From Thiobacillus sp. SCUT-2 (GTDB taxonomy: Bacteria; Pseudomonadota; Gammaproteobacteria; Burkholderiales; Thiobacillaceae): DNA of 64,000 nucleotides. Positions 46,534 to 53,152 of this stretch are shown here, one piece after another. The DNA lies in the NCBI RefSeq assembly GCF_035621355.1, contig NZ_CP141769.1:2604001-2668000 (forward strand), in the 5' to 3' direction. Position 1 is the first letter of the stretch. Each line of letters opens with the position of its first letter. Under the pieces are notes generated by a model. That model was not told where the DNA came from. It saw only the letters and a program-made list of their open reading frames with translations, and ran no database searches. The position numbers were made by a program, and so were the translations under genes.

Positions 46534-47268
46534 TCAGTTGTTCCGTTCCAGGCGCGCCGCCCAGGCCGCGACGTGGCGATGCTCACGCGGGTTGTCGACC
46601 TGGTTGCGGGTCGGGCTGAAGAACACGCCCGGAGCATGCAACAGCTTGCTGATCGGGAAAATGACCATCAGCGTCGCGACCAGCGCCAGGTGCACCAGCA
46701 GGGGAGGATCCTGGGGGAGCGGCTGGATGTCGAAATACATCAGGCCCATGAAAAATTCTTTCAGCGAGATGATGTCGGTATGGGCGACGAAGGTCATCAC
46801 CATGCCCGACGCGCCGATGGCGAGAAGCAGGACCAGGATGAGGTAGTCGGAGGGCGTCGAGATGTAGCGCACGCGGTCGACAAGGAAGCGCCGCGCCAGA
46901 AGGCCCGCGAGGCCGATCACCATCATGATGCTCGCGTACTTGCCGAACGGCTGGACGATATCGACCCAGAACCAGACGGGTTGGGTGAAATAGCGGAGAT
47001 GACGTGCGAGGACTAGGAACAGGCCGAAGTGGAACAGCCAGCCGAAGACCCAGATCCACTTGTTCGACTTGAAGAGCGACTCGAAGACCACGACCTCCTT
47101 GGCCATGCGGTAGACGACGCCCGGCTTCGTGGTCGGGGCGGGAGTCGTCGGGATGAGCAGCGGAGCGGGCGTCCGGCTGTAATCAAAAATCTTGTAGATC
47201 AAGCCCACCACCAGCAGCACGGTGGCGATGTAGAACAGCCCGGCGTAAATCATCGTCACAGTAGACAA
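46534..47268 (-). CDS. dsrM: DsrM, NarI-like cytochrome b subunit
   Basis: The product is 244 residues with five membrane helices, such as MIYAGLFYIATVLLVVGLIYKIF, IWVFGWLFHFGLFLVLARHL and LVHLALVATLMVIFPISKLLHAPG. Helix-located histidines are the likely haem b ligands. DsrM anchors DsrK and exchanges electrons with quinones. A TTG start with GGAGA about 8 bases upstream is the best start. GTG four codons later and ATG six codons later are alternatives. It follows dsrC after a 175-bp structured gap. Confidence 0.9.
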   Translation of the reverse strand: MSTVTMIYAGLFYIATVLLVVGLIYKIFDYSRTPAPLLIPTTPAPTTKPGVVYRMAKEVVVFESLFKSNKWIWVFGWLFHFGLFLVLARHLRYFTQPVWFWVDIVQPFGKYASIMMVIGLAGLLARRFLVDRVRYISTPSDYLILVLLLAIGASGMVMTFVAHTDIISLKEFFMGLMYFDIQPLPQDPPLLVHLALVATLMVIFPISKLLHAPGVFFSPTRNQVDNPREHRHVAAWAARLERNN

Positions 47269-47283
47269 ATTCCATCTCCCATT

Positions 47284-47392
47284 GGGTCCGGACCCGTTTC
47301 ACGCGAGCGCGTGGACGAATCGTTTTCCGCAGCACGTTGTGTTTACGAATCGAACGCGGTCCGAAATCTGGACGCATTCGATCGGGAAACAC
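47284..47392 (-). promoter_or_regulatory. Structured dsrC-dsrM intergenic region with a long stem-loop
   Basis: In the minus-strand RNA, GGACGCATTCGAT (47370-47382) pairs with ATCGAACGCGGTCC (47349-47362) with one bulge and one wobble. This is extended outward by GTGTTT/AAACAC, giving a hairpin of about 54 nt downstream of dsrC. A perfect 12-bp palindrome GGGTCCGGACCC and CACGCG-AG-CGCGTG lie further towards dsrM. It probably stabilises or partly terminates the dsrC message, and promoter elements for dsrM are possible. Confidence 0.6.
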
Positions 47393-47443
47393 GACCGGGA
47401 CGGACTCGCGCCGCGATGCGGGGCGAGCCGCCGGTCTTGCAGC

Positions 47444-47779
47444 TTAGATACAGCCAGTCGGCTTGGGCAGGCCGGCGATCTTACAGGCCTGCTTGGCGGG
47501 GCCGTAGGGGAACAACTCGTACAGGTACTTGTTGTTGCCCTTCTCGGGGCCGAGCTTCTTGCCGATCGCCTTGGTCAGAACGCGGACAGCGGGGGCGATC
47601 TGGTATTCGGCGTAGTACTCGCGCAGGAAGTTGACGACTTCCCAGTGCGCTTCGGTCAGGTCAACCTTTTCTTCGACGGCCATGTACTTGGCAATGTCTT
47701 CGTTCCACTGCGACAGATCGACCAGATAGCCTTCCTCGTCGACTTCGACTTCCTTACCGGCGATGTTCACCATAGGCAT
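47444..47779 (-). CDS. dsrC: DsrC, sulfur-carrier protein
   Basis: This 111-residue DsrC/TusE family protein has both redox cysteines in its C-terminal arm, Cys99 and Cys110 (KQACKIAGLPKPTGCI). It receives sulfur from the DsrEFH/TusA relay, presents it to DsrAB as a persulfide, and its trisulfide or disulfide is processed by DsrMKJOP. The ribosome site AAAGGAG is strong, which fits its known high abundance. It lies between dsrH and a hairpin-rich gap. A cysteine-free paralogue is encoded at about 52.9 kb. Confidence 0.96.
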   Translation of the reverse strand: MPMVNIAGKEVEVDEEGYLVDLSQWNEDIAKYMAVEEKVDLTEAHWEVVNFLREYYAEYQIAPAVRVLTKAIGKKLGPEKGNNKYLYELFPYGPAKQACKIAGLPKPTGCI

Positions 47780-47801
47780 AGCAATACTCCTTTGTTAAAA
47801 G

Positions 47802-48101
47802 TTACAGCCAAGACTGACAGTTGCTGTGTTCTGCGACCAGATCCACAAAACCGCCGTAATCCACGACATTGACACCGTCCAGCACGCGCCCGGCCATGCC
47901 ACGCGCCGCCAGATCGGGACCGAGTGCGTAAATCTTGAGGTCAGCTTGTGCTGCCTGGATTTTCGCCGCCACCGGATTGCCCTTGGTCGCAGCGTAGACC
48001 GCGTCCTCGATCAGCAAAACGGCGGAACCTTTGGTGGCCAACTTCAGGCAGCTGTCCAGCGAGCTGCGCTCAGAGGCCGATTTGTTCACGATATGCAGCA
48101 T
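47802..48101 (-). CDS. dsrH: DsrH, DsrEFH sulfur-relay subunit
   Basis: This 99-residue TusB-like protein reads MLHIVNKSASERSSLDSCLKLATKGSAVLLIEDAVYAATKG. Cys18 is in the position of the conserved cysteine. DsrEFH forms a heterohexamer that passes sulfur from TusA to DsrC. The last residues, NCQSWL, resemble other DsrH tails. It is flanked closely by dsrF and dsrC, with its own GGGGA ribosome site. The presence of DsrEFH marks the oxidative direction. Confidence 0.93.
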   Translation of the reverse strand: MLHIVNKSASERSSLDSCLKLATKGSAVLLIEDAVYAATKGNPVAAKIQAAQADLKIYALGPDLAARGMAGRVLDGVNVVDYGGFVDLVAEHSNCQSWL

Positions 48102-48111
48102 GTGTATCCCC

Positions 48112-48507
48112 TTAGAAGCTGATCACGACGTCTTGCTCGGCCATGAGATTCTTCATCTCGTCGTCCGATAGAACGGTCACGTCGACAATCAGGTCATCCT
48201 CGGTCAGGCCGCGCGCGTCCATCGAGGAACGGTCGACATAGAGTTTCTCGATGTCGTAGCCTTCCAGCGCACGGTAGGTCTTGGAAAAGTCCTTGACCTC
48301 GACACCCTTGGTGTCGATGCCCTTCATCAGCTGGTACACGCCGTCGTCGGTGAACACCAGGCTCACGTCCTGATCGAAAGCAGCGGTAATCAACACCACC
48401 TCCAGGCCTTCCAGCGCGTACACGGTACCGTGCGGCGCCTTGCGGTTCAGGAACATGAATTTCTTGACGATGCCGGAGCCGTCGTCTTCCATATCCATAT
48501 CGCTCAT
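48112..48507 (-). CDS. dsrF: DsrF, DsrEFH sulfur-relay subunit
   Basis: This 131-residue TusC-like protein has KKFMFLNRKAPHGTVYALEGLEVVLITAAFDQDVSLVFTDDGVYQLMKG, the DsrF signature. No cysteine is needed for sulfur transfer in this subunit, and none is obvious here. The start MSDMDMEDDG has GAGGA upstream. A start five codons earlier overlaps the dsrE stop and is possible. It acts as the structural middle member of DsrEFH. Confidence 0.93.
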   Translation of the reverse strand: MSDMDMEDDGSGIVKKFMFLNRKAPHGTVYALEGLEVVLITAAFDQDVSLVFTDDGVYQLMKGIDTKGVEVKDFSKTYRALEGYDIEKLYVDRSSMDARGLTEDDLIVDVTVLSDDEMKNLMAEQDVVISF

Positions 48508-48518
48508 CTCGTTATTCC

Positions 48519-48878
48519 TCAATCACCGAACGTCACGAGACGATCGTACTGAATACCCATTTCCACCAACTGACCCAGACCGGAAATGCGGAATCCCGGG
48601 GCCAGCAGTTCGTCCTTGATGCCGCGACGGAGCGCGGCGGCCACGCACACGACGAGATCGATGCCGTGATCTTCGGCCAGCTTGGACCAGCGCGCGGTGA
48701 CGTTGCGGTCATCCTGCGGCGGCTCGGCCATGCGCGTCGAGTTGTTCACGCCGTCATGGTAGAAAAAGACACGGGGAATCTTGTGACCCTTCTCGATCGC
48801 CGTGCGGGCGAAGAGATAAGCGGAGTCACTGGCCTGATGGTTGTAAGGCCCCTCGTTAATCAGAATGCCGAATTGCAT
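48519..48878 (-). CDS. dsrE: DsrE, sulfur-binding subunit of DsrEFH
   Basis: The product is 119 residues of the TusD type. The essential sulfur-binding cysteine is Cys78 in DLVVCVAAALRRG, at the same position as in A. vinosum DsrE. The N-terminus MQFGILINEGPYNHQASDSAYLFARTAIEKGH is typical. Cys78 accepts persulfide sulfur from TusA and passes it towards DsrC. It follows dsrB after a 92-bp gap containing a strong hairpin. Confidence 0.95.
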   Translation of the reverse strand: MQFGILINEGPYNHQASDSAYLFARTAIEKGHKIPRVFFYHDGVNNSTRMAEPPQDDRNVTARWSKLAEDHGIDLVVCVAAALRRGIKDELLAPGFRISGLGQLVEMGIQYDRLVTFGD

Positions 48879-48921
48879 GGCTACTCAAACTCCGAAAAAT
48901 CCAGTCATTGTTATCAAGCGA

Positions 48922-48948
48922 CCGCCGCAGCCTGGTCGGCCGCGGCGG
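48922..48948 (-). promoter_or_regulatory. Stem-loop between dsrB and dsrE
   Basis: A perfect 7-bp GC stem (CCGCCGC / GCGGCGG) with a 13-nt loop lies in the 92-bp gap in the dsr message. No U-run follows, so it is more likely an RNA-processing or stability element than a terminator. It would allow separate control of dsrAB and dsrEFHC levels. Confidence 0.5.
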
Positions 48949-48970
48949 CGCTGACTACTCCCCGAACCGC

Positions 48971-50041
48971 TCAGAAGCGGATGTGCGCGGAGGCGTTCAG
49001 GTTGTAACGGCCACCACGCCAGTTATCGATGTGATACTTGGTGAAGGGCAGACCGGTCTTCTCGAAGAACGCGGGCCAACCGATACGGTCGATCCAGTCG
49101 ATCATGCGCTCCCAAGGCTTGCCGTCTTCCTTGTAGGTCGCGAGGATCTTCTTGACCACTTCGGCAACTTCCGGCCAGCGCGGCGCCCTGTTCGGCAGTC
49201 CGTTCGCAACCAGCTTGTGGAAGGTCGGCTTGGAACGGGCGTTCGAGTTCTTGCCGCCCACCCAGATCGCGATCTTGGAGTGCTCGGGATCGTTGATCTG
49301 CATCGGCGGGCAGGGAGGATAGCAGGCGCCGCAGCAGATACATTTCTTCTCGTCCACTTCCAGCGAGGGCTTGCCGTTCACCAGGGCGGGACGGATCGCA
49401 GCCACCGGGCAGCGCGCCACGACGGAAGGACGCTCACACACGTTGGCCACCAGATCGTGGTTGATCTTGGGCGGCTTGGTGTGCTGGACGATGATGGCGA
49501 TGTCCGCCTGGCCGCCGCAGTTGATCTCGCAGCACGAGGTCGACAGCTTGACGCGGTTAGGCATCTCGCACTTGACAAAGTCGTCGTACAGCTCGTCCAT
49601 CAGCGCCTTCACCACGCCGGAGGCATCGGTACCAGGGATGTCGCAATGCAGGAAGCCCTGGGTGTGCGCAATCATGGACACCGAGTTCGCGGTGCCACCG
49701 ATGGGGTAGCCCTTCTCGCTCAGCGCCTTGATCAGCGGCTCGACCTTGGAACCGTCGGCCACCATGTATTCGATGTTGGAACGCGCAGTGAAACGCACGT
49801 AACCGTCAGCGTATTGGTCGGCGATGTCAGCCAGCTCGCGGATGGTGTAATGGTCCATCTGGCGTGCCGTGCCGGCCTTGACGGTCCAGATTTCGTCGCC
49901 GGACTCGGCGCGGTGGTACAGGACACCCGGCTTCGGGTGGCTGTGGAAAGCCCACTTGCCGTAGTTCTTCACCATCACGGGGTGCATGTAGGGCATCGGA
50001 TCCGGTGCGCCGGACTCGATAGGCGGACGTAGTTCTGCCAT
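48971..50041 (-). CDS. dsrB: Dissimilatory sulfite reductase beta subunit (oxidative type)
   Basis: The 356-residue subunit forms the alpha2beta2 enzyme with DsrA. It has the nitrite/sulfite reductase domains and a ferredoxin insert with CICCGACYPPCPPMQINDPEHSKI. The CCEINCGGQADI region contributes to the sirohaem-[4Fe-4S] site. In sulfur oxidisers it converts DsrC-bound persulfide to sulfite. It starts with ATG after GGAGA, 65 bp downstream of dsrA. Confidence 0.96.
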   Translation of the reverse strand: MAELRPPIESGAPDPMPYMHPVMVKNYGKWAFHSHPKPGVLYHRAESGDEIWTVKAGTARQMDHYTIRELADIADQYADGYVRFTARSNIEYMVADGSKVEPLIKALSEKGYPIGGTANSVSMIAHTQGFLHCDIPGTDASGVVKALMDELYDDFVKCEMPNRVKLSTSCCEINCGGQADIAIIVQHTKPPKINHDLVANVCERPSVVARCPVAAIRPALVNGKPSLEVDEKKCICCGACYPPCPPMQINDPEHSKIAIWVGGKNSNARSKPTFHKLVANGLPNRAPRWPEVAEVVKKILATYKEDGKPWERMIDWIDRIGWPAFFEKTGLPFTKYHIDNWRGGRYNLNASAHIRF

Positions 50042-50106
50042 GTTTTATCTCCAACGGATTTAATGCACGGACCCCAGCTCTCGCCGAGGCCCGCGGTAAA
50101 CGAAAC

Positions 50107-51411
50107 TTAAGCGGCGGACGACTGCTTGTACTCGTTCCACTTCTCGACCTGCTCGTCCCAGTCGTCGGAACGGAAGTAGGGGTTGGAACGCGGCGCATTG
50201 ATCATGTTGGGATCGACCGGGAGATCCATGCCTTCGAGGAAGTTGGCCAGACCGATGCGGTCGATCATCTCGCCGGTGCGCTCGTGCTCCAGCGCGTTCT
50301 CGGCGAAGAAGTCGATGATGTTGCGCGACAGCTCGTTCAGCCGTTCGAAATCCTCGTCCGACTCGAGCTTCATGAACGGGATCACGACCGTACCCATGGT
50401 GGCGCCGATCTTCAGCACGCCCTTGCCGCCGACCAGGATGGTCACACCCTTGTCGAGGCCAACACGCAGGCCGCCGGGGATGACGTTCAGGCAATGCATG
50501 CAACGGACGCAGTTCTTGTTGTCGATGCACATCGTGTTGCCGTCGCCCAGGTTGGCGGCAGAAATCTTATCACCACCCTTGAATTCGGCGCTGGCAACCA
50601 GGGTGATCGCCTTGGTCGGGCACTTGCTGATCACGTCGTTGACCAGACCCTTCATGCCGTGGTCCTTGTAGTAGGCCTGGACCTGCGCCTCATCGACACG
50701 GATGTTGTCGCGCCAGGTGCCGATGGTAGCCATGTCGGAGCGCTGGATGGCGTTGACGCAGTCGTTCGGGCAGCCGGAGAACTTGAACTTGAACTTGTAG
50801 GGCAGCGACGGACGGTGCATGTCGTCGATGTTGTTGTTGATGACGGTGCGCAGCGCCTTGGCTTCGTCGAAGCAGGAATGCTCGCAGCGCGCAGCGCCGA
50901 CGCAGGACATCGACGTACGCAGCGCGGGGCCTGCACCACCCAGGTCAAAGCCCATTTCGTTCAGCTCGTCGAACGCCTTCTGGACGTTTTCGGTCTTGAC
51001 GCCCTGGAACATGATGTCGCCGGACTGGCCATGGAACGCAATCAGGCCCGAACCGCCGGTGGCAGTCCAGACGTCGCACATCTTGCGCAGCAGGTCGGAC
51101 GTGTAGTGCATGCCGGCGGGCGGCTGGATGCGGAGGGTGTGGAATTCGGCAGCCTCGGGGAACAGCGGCTGATGATTTTCGTCCTTCAGTTCGGTGAAAC
51201 GGGGAATCACGCCACCACCGTAACCGAACACGCCGACCGTACCGCCCTTCCAGTAACCCTTCATGTCCTTGTAGGACGTTTCCAGCTGACCCATCAGGTC
51301 AACCATCATGTCGTTCTCCTTGGCCAGGCGCTTCAGACCCGTCACGAAGCTAGGCCACGGACCGCTCTCGAGCTCGTCCAGATTGGGCGTATCAATCATC
51401 TTCTTTGCCAT
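50107..51411 (-). CDS. dsrA: Dissimilatory sulfite reductase alpha subunit (oxidative type)
   Basis: The product is 434 residues. The cluster ligands coupling [4Fe-4S] to sirohaem are Cys170, Cys176, Cys214 and Cys218 (SCVGAARCEHSC and GCPNDC). A ferredoxin domain has CIDNKNCVRCMHCLNVIPGG. The start MAKKMIDTPNLDEL is fixed by an AGGAGAG ribosome site. It is the first gene of the dsr operon. The set of linked genes (dsrEFH, dsrL, dsrN) indicates the reverse, sulfur-oxidising direction. Confidence 0.96.
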   Translation of the reverse strand: MAKKMIDTPNLDELESGPWPSFVTGLKRLAKENDMMVDLMGQLETSYKDMKGYWKGGTVGVFGYGGGVIPRFTELKDENHQPLFPEAAEFHTLRIQPPAGMHYTSDLLRKMCDVWTATGGSGLIAFHGQSGDIMFQGVKTENVQKAFDELNEMGFDLGGAGPALRTSMSCVGAARCEHSCFDEAKALRTVINNNIDDMHRPSLPYKFKFKFSGCPNDCVNAIQRSDMATIGTWRDNIRVDEAQVQAYYKDHGMKGLVNDVISKCPTKAITLVASAEFKGGDKISAANLGDGNTMCIDNKNCVRCMHCLNVIPGGLRVGLDKGVTILVGGKGVLKIGATMGTVVIPFMKLESDEDFERLNELSRNIIDFFAENALEHERTGEMIDRIGLANFLEGMDLPVDPNMINAPRSNPYFRSDDWDEQVEKWNEYKQSSAA

Positions 51412-51793
51412 AGTTTTCTCTCCTAGAACATTTCGAAATGCCCGCTCAGCCGATAGCTCAACGGTATTCGACCATCGTATTCGGTTGATGACGGCCGGGC
51501 CATCATTCTCATGGGTAAAACGGCTAGCCCATCCCGGTAGGTTCCAACCTACCCATATGGAGTAGGTCGTTTTCCCCAACGCGGTAATGCCTCAACCAGG
51601 CAAAGGGTGAGAAATTACGGGCCCGCGACAGGAATAGATAAGCGTATTAAAATATTGTTGCGAACGCAAGCCCATGTTTTTAGCATGGTTGAAATGCGGC
51701 GCGACGCCCCAATTCGATCACCACCTGGCTCACGCACGGGCCGGGAATGTTTATATACCTTTAAGACGCCGCTTCGATCAGGTTCAAGACTCC
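51412..51793. promoter_or_regulatory. Divergent control region of the dsr operon and accessory cluster
   Basis: This 382-bp gap is AT-richer than its surroundings and must hold the dsrA promoter and probably that of the plus-strand cluster. It contains the palindrome described separately and a small TGCCT/AGGCA hairpin (51588-51602). A TATTAAAAT-like element (51645 region) could be a -10 site. No convincing coding sequence is present; an open frame starting near 51607 has no family character. Confidence 0.65.
51536..51567. promoter_or_regulatory. Palindromic operator candidate upstream of dsrA
   Basis: GGTAGGTT-CC-AACCTACC is followed at once by CATATG and another GTAGGT half-site, so ACCTAC and GTAGGT pair twice in overlapping symmetry. 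It lies about 125-155 bp upstream of the dsrA start codon. The spacing suits a dimeric helix-turn-helix regulator, but the regulator is not identified. Confidence 0.55.
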
Positions 51794-52015
51794 ATGCCCG
51801 AGATTACCCTCCTAGACAAGATGCGCCTGCCCTTCGGCGGTCAGGAAGTCGAATTCCAGCACCTGACCCACGAAGCAGGCGGCGTTCCGTTCCTGCGCAT
51901 CCGCATCCGCGAGAACAAGCGCTTCACGATCTTCGACGTCGACCCGGCCAGCGCGCAGCAATGGGCCGAGCTGATGGCGGCGTGGGCCCGCGAGCACGCC
52001 GGAGACAAGCCATGA
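51794..52015 (+). CDS. Small conserved-looking protein (73 aa), first gene of accessory cluster
   Basis: The product MPEITLLDKMRLPFGGQEVE... is compact, soluble and free of cysteines. The central RIRENKRFTIFDVDPASAQQWAELMAAWAREH part suggests an alpha/beta fold. I do not recognise a characterised family; it may be a domain of unknown function conserved in sulfur oxidisers. Its stop overlaps the next start (ATGA), so it is translationally coupled to the Cas6-like protein and could be its partner. Confidence 0.7.
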   Translation: MPEITLLDKMRLPFGGQEVEFQHLTHEAGGVPFLRIRIRENKRFTIFDVDPASAQQWAELMAAWAREHAGDKP

Positions 52016-52668
52016 CCTGGAGCTTCCCCGAGCACAAGCCCGAGGAATACACGCCGCGCATGGTGGACCTGCAGTTCGATCTGGTGGGCACCACGATCCC
52101 CGCGGAAAACGCCCAGCTGCTGGCCGACGCCCTGCTCGGTCTGCTCCCCTGGCTGGGCGAGGATCCCGGCACGGGCATTCAGCATCTCAAGGGTGCCGAG
52201 ACGAACCAGGGCGACGCCGCGCTCAACATCAACCGGCGGACCAAGCTTTTCATCCGGACGCCGAAGACTCGCGTCGCGGACATGCAGCAGGTCGTCGGCA
52301 AGACGCTCCAGCTCGGCGGGCACACGCTGACGCTCGGCGGCTTCAAGACCCGGGAATTCAGTCCGTTCGCCAATATCTACGCCCACTTCGTTGACACTGG
52401 CAGCGCCACTGAAGAACAATTCGTACAGGATGTGATGCGCGAACTGGATGGACGCTTCCAGTTGCGCTGCGGCTTCATCTGCGGCAAGCGGCAAAGCCTG
52501 CAAAGCGCATCCGGCCCCCTTTACGGCTATAGCCTGATGCTGCACGACGTGCCTCGGCACAAGTCGCTGCAATTGCAGGACGAAGGCATCGGGCGAAACC
52601 GTATGCTCGGTTGCGGGATATTCATTCCGCACAAATCCATCGCGCCGGTCGTACCGGACATTTTTTAA
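52012..52668 (+). CDS. Cas6/Cmx6-like RNA endonuclease family protein, no CRISPR nearby
   Basis: The product is 218 residues. The layout resembles type I-MYXAN Cas6/Cmx6: MVDLQFDLVGTTIPAENAQLLADALLGLLPWL, GIQHLKG, TKLFIRTPK, GKTLQLGGHTLTLGG, and a C-terminal glycine-rich loop GIGRNRMLGCG (residues 192-202) of the GhGx5GhG form. Cas6 proteins bind and cut stem-loop RNA, typically with a catalytic His; His58 is a candidate. No array or other cas gene is seen, and the gene is divergent from the dsr operon and precedes an RspA-like gene. Assignment is by motif and layout, not by a database search. Confidence 0.7.
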   Translation: MTWSFPEHKPEEYTPRMVDLQFDLVGTTIPAENAQLLADALLGLLPWLGEDPGTGIQHLKGAETNQGDAALNINRRTKLFIRTPKTRVADMQQVVGKTLQLGGHTLTLGGFKTREFSPFANIYAHFVDTGSATEEQFVQDVMRELDGRFQLRCGFICGKRQSLQSASGPLYGYSLMLHDVPRHKSLQLQDEGIGRNRMLGCGIFIPHKSIAPVVPDIF

Positions 52669-52719
52669 ACCTGCCGCCGGCATGCCGGCGCATTTAATCA
52701 ACCCCGAAAGGAGTATGTC

Positions 52720-53052
52720 ATGTCCTATGTTGTGAACGGCCAAGAACTGGAAAGCGGTGAAGAGGACTTCCTGCTGGAAGCCAACTTCAGCGACGAGGTT
52801 CCGCCCGTCATCGCCGCCAACGAGAAGATCACGCTGACCGACGAGCACTGGCTGGTCATCCACTGGCTGCGCGAGAAGTACAAGGAAGACGGTCAGACCC
52901 CGAACTTCCGCAACATGGTGTCGATGCTCGAGGACGACCATCCCGGCACCGACTGGAAGAAGAAGCTGTACGACCTCTTCCCCAACCAGCCGGCCCGCCA
53001 AGGCCCGCGCATCGCCGGCCTGACCAAGCCCTACGGCAAGGGCGGTTACTGA
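52720..53052 (+). CDS. Cysteine-free DsrC/TusE paralogue (RspA type)
   Basis: The product is 110 residues. It aligns with DsrC through LTDEHWLVIHWLREKYKEDGQTPNFRNMV and WKKKLYDLFPNQPARQGPRIAGLTKPYGKGGY. Both DsrC cysteines are gone (Cys99 position is Pro, the last Cys is Gly) and the protein has no cysteine at all. Such homologues have been termed RspA and are thought to be regulatory rather than sulfur carriers. It has a strong AAAGGAG site and sits between the Cas6-like and sulfurtransferase genes. Confidence 0.88.
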   Translation: MSYVVNGQELESGEEDFLLEANFSDEVPPVIAANEKITLTDEHWLVIHWLREKYKEDGQTPNFRNMVSMLEDDHPGTDWKKKLYDLFPNQPARQGPRIAGLTKPYGKGGY

Positions 53053-53134
53053 TCCAGGGATCAGGATTCAGGGGCCGGGATTCAAGCGCGGCCCCGTGCC
53101 GCCCGTCTCCGGACCCCCTGATTCGTGATTCCTG
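53051..53134. repeat. Inverted array of 7-bp repeats after the DsrC paralogue
   Basis: Five heptads around GATTCAG form the left arm. CCCCCTG, ATTCGTG and ATTCCTG form a shorter right arm about 30 bp later. It has the same two-arm heptamer design as the purH-purD gap but a different repeat word, and may act as a hairpin after the RspA gene. Confidence 0.65.
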
Positions 53135-53152
53135 CCCTGCAATTTCGAGCCT

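Noticed and set aside
51607-52011. Longer start for the Cas6-like gene
   Set aside because: The extension is Arg-rich, off-frame with the 73-residue gene that overlaps it, and lacks family character.
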